Below, one piece after another: positions 60,431-64,000 of a DNA stretch of 64,000 bases. Under the pieces are notes generated by a model. That model ran no database searches and was not told where the DNA came from. It was given only the letters and a program-made list of their open reading frames with translations. This DNA comes from a bacterium (GTDB lineage Bacteria; Zixibacteria; MSB-5A5; GN15; FEB-12). A program made the position numbers and the translations under genes. The stretch lies in contig JADJGQ010000003.1 in assembly GCA_016708025.1 (NCBI GenBank), positions 186,001-250,000 of the forward strand, given 5' to 3'. Every line of letters begins with the position of its first letter. Position 1 is the first letter of the stretch.

Positions 60431-61390
60431 ATGTCAAACAGTTACGGGCATCCAATCAAGGCCGTCTCTCGCCAGACCGGCCTCTCTCCGCACCTGATTC
60501 GGATGTGGGAACGAAGATATCAGGCGGTTACTCCGGCTAGAACTTCCACAAACCGAAGGCTTTACTCCGCCGACGAGATTGAACGACTCCTCTTGCTTGG
60601 CCGATTGGTTGCGGCCGGCCATTCTATCAGCATGGTGGCGAGAATTGAGACTGCGATCCTCAAGCAAATGCTGATCGACCAGCAATTCAGAGGAAGAGGA
60701 TCTCTGCGGCGTTCATCAGGCAAATCAACTTCTTTCGAACCGACTCAGGTTGTCGACGATGCTGTCAAGGCGATCGAATCGCTTGATGCCACCTCGCTGG
60801 ACAACGCTCTCAGCCAGGCCGCGTCCAACCATAGTCATCAAGTGGTGATAGAGCAGGTGATCATCCCTCTGCTGTATAAGATCGGGGATCTCTGGAGTGA
60901 CGGCACGATCGGTGTGGCGAATGAACATGTTGCTTCGGTCATGATCCGCAATTTCCTGACACATATCGTTGAGGCGTACGAACCACCCAGTGTGGCACCT
61001 GTTGCGGTTATAACGACACCCACCGGCCAACTACACGAGTTTGGCGCTATCATCGCCACAATAACAGCCGCCTCGGCTGGATGGCAGGTGATCTATCTCG
61101 GCCCCAATCTCCCAATGGAAGAGATCGCTCTCGCCGCGCGGAAACGGTCCGCCCGTCTGGTCGGCCTGAGCGTTGTTTATCCACATGAGGATTCCGGTCT
61201 GGGGTATGAATTGCTCCAGCTCAAAAGACTTCTACCGGAGAATACTGATCTGATGGTCGGGGGGGCGGGGGCACCGTTCCTTGAAGAACGGATAGTTTCG
61301 TCAGGAGGGATTGTCTGTGGTGATCTCTTCAGATTCCGGCGTTATCTTGAGCTATCGCTCGAACGCACCCGATCCGATGAAGCAAGCTGA
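60431..61390 (+). CDS. CarH/LitR-like MerR-family regulator with cobalamin-binding photoreceptor domain
   Basis: 319 residues from ATG 60431. MerR helix-turn-helix (YGHPIKAVSRQTGLSPHLIR, then MWERRYQAVTPARTSTNRR), a four-helix B12 cap domain and a B12-binding Rossmann domain. The light-sensing Wx9EH motif of CarH is present (W in GDLWSDGTIGVANEHV), as is the axial-ligand His in GQLHEFGAI. In CarH, adenosylcobalamin keeps the tetramer on DNA in the dark and light releases it. No Shine-Dalgarno is seen before ATG 60431; an in-frame ATG at 60368 close to the predicted transcription start would add 21 residues. No carotenoid genes are nearby, so its targets are unknown. Confidence 0.88.
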   Translation: MSNSYGHPIKAVSRQTGLSPHLIRMWERRYQAVTPARTSTNRRLYSADEIERLLLLGRLVAAGHSISMVARIETAILKQMLIDQQFRGRGSLRRSSGKSTSFEPTQVVDDAVKAIESLDATSLDNALSQAASNHSHQVVIEQVIIPLLYKIGDLWSDGTIGVANEHVASVMIRNFLTHIVEAYEPPSVAPVAVITTPTGQLHEFGAIIATITAASAGWQVIYLGPNLPMEEIALAARKRSARLVGLSVVYPHEDSGLGYELLQLKRLLPENTDLMVGGAGAPFLEERIVSSGGIVCGDLFRFRRYLELSLERTRSDEAS

Positions 61391-61422
61391 TACTGTCGGG
61401 TTCAGTTCAGTGATCTGATCGC

Positions 61423-62100
61423 TTACTGCTTCGGTGCAAGCACGATCGTCGCCAGCCCCGGTTGCGCTACGCGATAAAGTGTCATAGCGTGCACCGGATC
61501 GACCTTCACTATAATGCTCGAGGCTCCCAGCGGGCTCTGCAGCAGGTTTCTCACCGAGACGATGGTATTCTTGAACTTGTCAACCGGCTTCCCCTCGACA
61601 TCCGTGCGAATATCCATGATCACCTGATCTCCCCAGTGCAATTCAAAGCGGGCCGGTAGTTCGCGCTGGAGGAGCGAAGCATCGAATTTGGTCACTTCTG
61701 AAATAATCGCGAGAATCGAATCCGGGGTCTGTTCCTTGTACGCATATAGATGAGTAGTGGTGATCGGCCGGACGAGTCGTCGCCCTTCGTGGAAATGATC
61801 GACAAAGCTCATCACCTCGTCATGATCGGCCTGTTCGAAATTAACCGGGAATTCCCAAACCACTGCTCCCTTGAGCTTCAGGCGGATCTGCTTTTTGTCG
61901 AAATTGAGCACCAGATACGGCTTCTCCAGTTCGGAGAGTTTCAACTCCGCCTGGATCATCTGGTATTCGCTTTCCGCATTCACTGCGCTCCAGGCGGTGC
62001 CGTTGGAACCATTTCCGTTCTCTCCACCTGAGCACGCAAGCATCAGGAGGATCAGCGCCGGCAGTGCGCCGCGTACGATCTGCCTACTCAATGATCCCAT
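61423..62100 (-). CDS. Lipoprotein of the L,D-transpeptidase cluster
   Basis: 225 residues with a lipobox (LMLAC, Cys about residue 23). The mature part contains YLVLNFDKKQIRLKLKGAVVWEFPV, here split as YLVLNFDKKQIRLKL and KGAVVWEFPV. This resembles the N-terminal strands of L,D-transpeptidase domains (V....N...L.L...G), but no HG...SHGC motif follows, so it looks like a catalytically empty relative. It lies 12 bp after the L,D-transpeptidase gene and probably works with it in the envelope (inference). Confidence 0.65.
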   Translation of the reverse strand: MGSLSRQIVRGALPALILLMLACSGGENGNGSNGTAWSAVNAESEYQMIQAELKLSELEKPYLVLNFDKKQIRLKLKGAVVWEFPVNFEQADHDEVMSFVDHFHEGRRLVRPITTTHLYAYKEQTPDSILAIISEVTKFDASLLQRELPARFELHWGDQVIMDIRTDVEGKPVDKFKNTIVSVRNLLQSPLGASSIIVKVDPVHAMTLYRVAQPGLATIVLAPKQ

Positions 62101-62112
62101 AAATTCCTGGTC

Positions 62113-62757
62113 CTAGAAAATGTAAATGGGTGTCCCTATCGGAGTCTGGTCGTAGATCTTCTTGAGATCGTCGGATCCGACTCGGACGCATCCATGTGTC
62201 ACGTTAATGCCGAGCAACCGCTGATAGATCGTTCCATGAATAAAAAATCCATCACCGAAACCGAGGGCATATTCGCCCATCACGTTCGGGTCAAGGCGAT
62301 CCCCTTCATTCTTGGGAATAGCTTCGTTCTCTTCGATGAAGGCCCAATCCGGTTTGCGCCACCAGGGCTCGGTCAGTTTGTTTTTGACCTTAAAAACGCC
62401 GAGCGGCGTATTGAAAATCCATTTCCGACCGGTCAGGGAGTCTACCAACTCGCTTCCCGATCCTGTCGAGCAGGTGGCTTCGACCAGTATCGAGTCCTCG
62501 GTCCGGATCGCGATCCTGTTGGCATGCGTATCGATAACGATATACTTCCCTTTGGGTTTGAGCTTATCGAGCGACTTGCGCGCCTTTTCCAGTTCTTTCT
62601 TGGCCGCTTTCTGCTCGGACGGCAACTGGGCCAGAGTCGAATCAATAAAAACAGTCTGGTCGCTATGCATACCGTCGCTCGAGGTCATCTTCAGGAAGAC
62701 CATCGCGCCGATGATTAGCAGAACCGGGATAGCAATGAGTATCAGAATTTTTTTCAT
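62113..62757 (-). CDS. L,D-transpeptidase (YkuD family), membrane-anchored
   Basis: 214 residues from ATG 62757, which overlaps the upstream stop as ATGA; ATG 62763 is an alternative. An N-terminal helix anchors it. A short coiled coil (SEQKAAKKELEKARKSLDKL) is followed by the YkuD domain: YIVIDTHANRIAIRTEDS, FNTPLGVFKVKNKL, FFIHGTIYQRLLG and VTHGCVRVG with the catalytic Cys. It cross-links peptidoglycan stem peptides (3-3) or attaches proteins to the wall. Second of three co-transcribed genes. Confidence 0.9.
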   Translation of the reverse strand: MKKILILIAIPVLLIIGAMVFLKMTSSDGMHSDQTVFIDSTLAQLPSEQKAAKKELEKARKSLDKLKPKGKYIVIDTHANRIAIRTEDSILVEATCSTGSGSELVDSLTGRKWIFNTPLGVFKVKNKLTEPWWRKPDWAFIEENEAIPKNEGDRLDPNVMGEYALGFGDGFFIHGTIYQRLLGINVTHGCVRVGSDDLKKIYDQTPIGTPIYIF

Positions 62758-63935
62758 GGCCACTGATCCGAACGGCGCACGATCGTCACCGGCGTGCCGT
62801 TAGCTACATACTTCATCAGGTGATCCATCTCATTATTGGTCAGCGCCACGCATCCTTCGGTCCAATCCTTGCCCTGGCCGCCATGGCCATGGATCTCGAT
62901 CAGCCCGCCGATCCGCGCTCGCTGGGAGATGATCCCTTTCGACTTATTATCTGAGAACCGTTTTCGGTCCGTATCGTTCGGATAATTGATATTCAGCGCC
63001 TTATAATACCGGCTACCCCGTGGGCGATAAGCAGATATCCGGTATTTCCCTTCCGGTGTGGCGCCGTCGCCGGAGAACATCTTCTGGTGCCCGGCATTAT
63101 AGCCCAGCTCACAATTATACGTATGGATAACCGCTCCGCCTTTGATCAGGAAGAGCTTATGTCTGGCCTTATCAACGATGATCGCCGACCCACCGGTTGC
63201 TCGTGAATCTGCCACTGTCTCGGCCACCCATCGGCGCCAGACCTTGAGGAACTGTGAGTCCTGGTCATTGTACTCATCCATCGAGGTTGCCAGCTTGGCA
63301 AGCCAGGTGCGGCTCAGGGCCATCTCTTCGCGGGCATCGGCATATTCCCCGGCGACCACGAGACGGTCTGCCTGTTTGGCGCTGAGATCCGCCATCGACC
63401 AGTATCGGTTAAGGCTTAGCTTGGCGAGCGAGCCATTGAGGGCCTGAAGCCAGGAATTCAGCTCATCCTTCAAATCCTGCCGTTCATTATGAACGGTGGT
63501 GCGCAGGTCGGACAAAGATTGCTGGGTGTTGGTCGTAGCTTCGGAAGCCGTCTTGATCGCCTGCATAAGCAGCGAATCTGACTTTTCGTAATCGCGCAAT
63601 GGCGCGAGCCGTCCGTTCTGGTAGGACATCTCCATCCAACCGGCATTGATCAGCTTTTCGGCATCCCGAAACAGAGATTCGGAATAGCGAACAGCGCCTG
63701 CGGTACGCGCGGTCTCCAATGCCAGTTTGGCGCTTCGAAGAAGCACTTCATTCGGTTCGGCGGGAGTCAGAAAGAGGTAGACAACCCAGGCAGTTGGCAA
63801 TATTACCAACAGCCACACCATCAGTCTCTTGAGAGAGAAGCGAAAGAAGGGGGGGCGCTTCGACACGTCGGGGTATATATCGCGAGGGCCGCGTGTTACG
63901 GCGGCCCTTCGCGGAAAAACGGGGTTAATCGACAT
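62754..63935 (-). CDS. L,D-transpeptidase (YkuD family) with helical N-terminal domain
   Basis: 393 residues. A membrane helix (MVWLLVILPTAWVVYLF) near residue 40 is followed by about 200 residues of long helices with SESLFRDAEKLIN-like repeats, perhaps a wall- or partner-binding arm. The YkuD domain contains AIIVDKARHKLFLIKGG, GDGATPEGKYRI, EIHGHGGQGKDWTEGCVAL with the catalytic Cys in EGCVAL. Here the motif is HGHGG...EGC, as in the YafK/ErfK-like branch. It overlaps the next transpeptidase gene by 4 bp and starts 6 bp after another gene. Confidence 0.88.
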   Translation of the reverse strand: MSINPVFPRRAAVTRGPRDIYPDVSKRPPFFRFSLKRLMVWLLVILPTAWVVYLFLTPAEPNEVLLRSAKLALETARTAGAVRYSESLFRDAEKLINAGWMEMSYQNGRLAPLRDYEKSDSLLMQAIKTASEATTNTQQSLSDLRTTVHNERQDLKDELNSWLQALNGSLAKLSLNRYWSMADLSAKQADRLVVAGEYADAREEMALSRTWLAKLATSMDEYNDQDSQFLKVWRRWVAETVADSRATGGSAIIVDKARHKLFLIKGGAVIHTYNCELGYNAGHQKMFSGDGATPEGKYRISAYRPRGSRYYKALNINYPNDTDRKRFSDNKSKGIISQRARIGGLIEIHGHGGQGKDWTEGCVALTNNEMDHLMKYVANGTPVTIVRRSDQWP

Positions 63936-63941
63936 TGCCGA

Positions 63942-64000
63942 TTACTTGCCTGCCTTGCGAGCGACGGCGGCGGCGATCTCGTCCTGGATGGACTTCGCCT
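63942..64000 (-). CDS. C-terminal end of an unidentified gene (cut by window edge)
   Basis: The last 18 codons and stop of a minus-strand gene are visible: AKSIQDEIAAAVARKAGK. The stop is 6 bp before the start of the first L,D-transpeptidase gene, so it belongs to the same operon. The visible part is too short for identification. Confidence 0.6.
   Translation of the reverse strand, partial: AKSIQDEIAAAVARKAGK

Overview
The window reads as a bacterial chromosome segment of middling GC content with short intergenic gaps, Shine-Dalgarno starts and ordinary sigma70-type promoters. No rRNA or tRNA gene was found. Several traits together suggest a member of the FCB group outside Bacteroidota, with Zixibacteria as my best guess (inference only). 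These traits are secreted proteins ending in a YPNPFNPST-type sorting tail, dockerin-like repeats on subtilases, a sphingolipid gene pair, large multiheme cytochromes and TTGACA/TATAAT-like promoters.

Layout. 1-13.8 kb: TonB-like protein (partial), GlsB-type membrane protein, serine palmitoyltransferase plus bacterial ceramide-synthase-like GNAT protein, macrodomain protein, an orphan small RNA, PAP2 phosphatase/PfkB/IMPACT/DprA cluster, lipoproteins, haem-binding protein, MurQ. 13.9-17.2 kb: serine operon (DUF1015-serA-serC). 17.3-25.0 kb: prolyl oligopeptidase, SWIB protein with a histone-H1-like tail, metallophosphoesterase, M32 carboxypeptidase, ThyX. 25.1-25.5 kb: a stand-alone, highly structured RNA of about 360 nt with its own promoter and terminator. 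25.5-30.0 kb: permease, Smr protein, PepF, AlkC.

30.0-46.9 kb is an accessory island. Three direct copies of a composite repeat (A near 30.2 kb, B near 34.8 kb, C near 44.1 kb) each carry helically phased TCGTACC motifs (11/21-bp steps), a perfect DnaA box exactly 17 bp after the last motif, an inverted repeat and a conserved tail. Clusters of palindromic repeats precede them. Each composite is followed by genes for exported proteins: propeller lipoproteins, subtilases with sorting tails, small membrane proteins, and a cassette of a small Cys-containing peptide, two single-Cys thioredoxin-like proteins and a beta-propeller. A TPR/AAA+ sigma54-type regulator and a GIY-YIG nuclease embedded in the palindromic repeats lie in the same island.

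46.9-64 kb: MacA/MacB-like exporter operon, secreted propeller protein, sugar dehydrogenase, a four-gene multiheme cytochrome/cytochrome b operon (probable quinol-linked electron export), TrmB, an ArsC-family selenoprotein with in-frame UGA and SECIS-like hairpin, a CarH-like B12 photoreceptor regulator, and a cell-wall L,D-transpeptidase cluster.

The strongest candidates for something undescribed are the iteron-like composite repeat with DnaA box, the two orphan RNAs, the GIY-YIG/palindrome association, and the small-peptide/thioredoxin/propeller cassette beside an ABC exporter.
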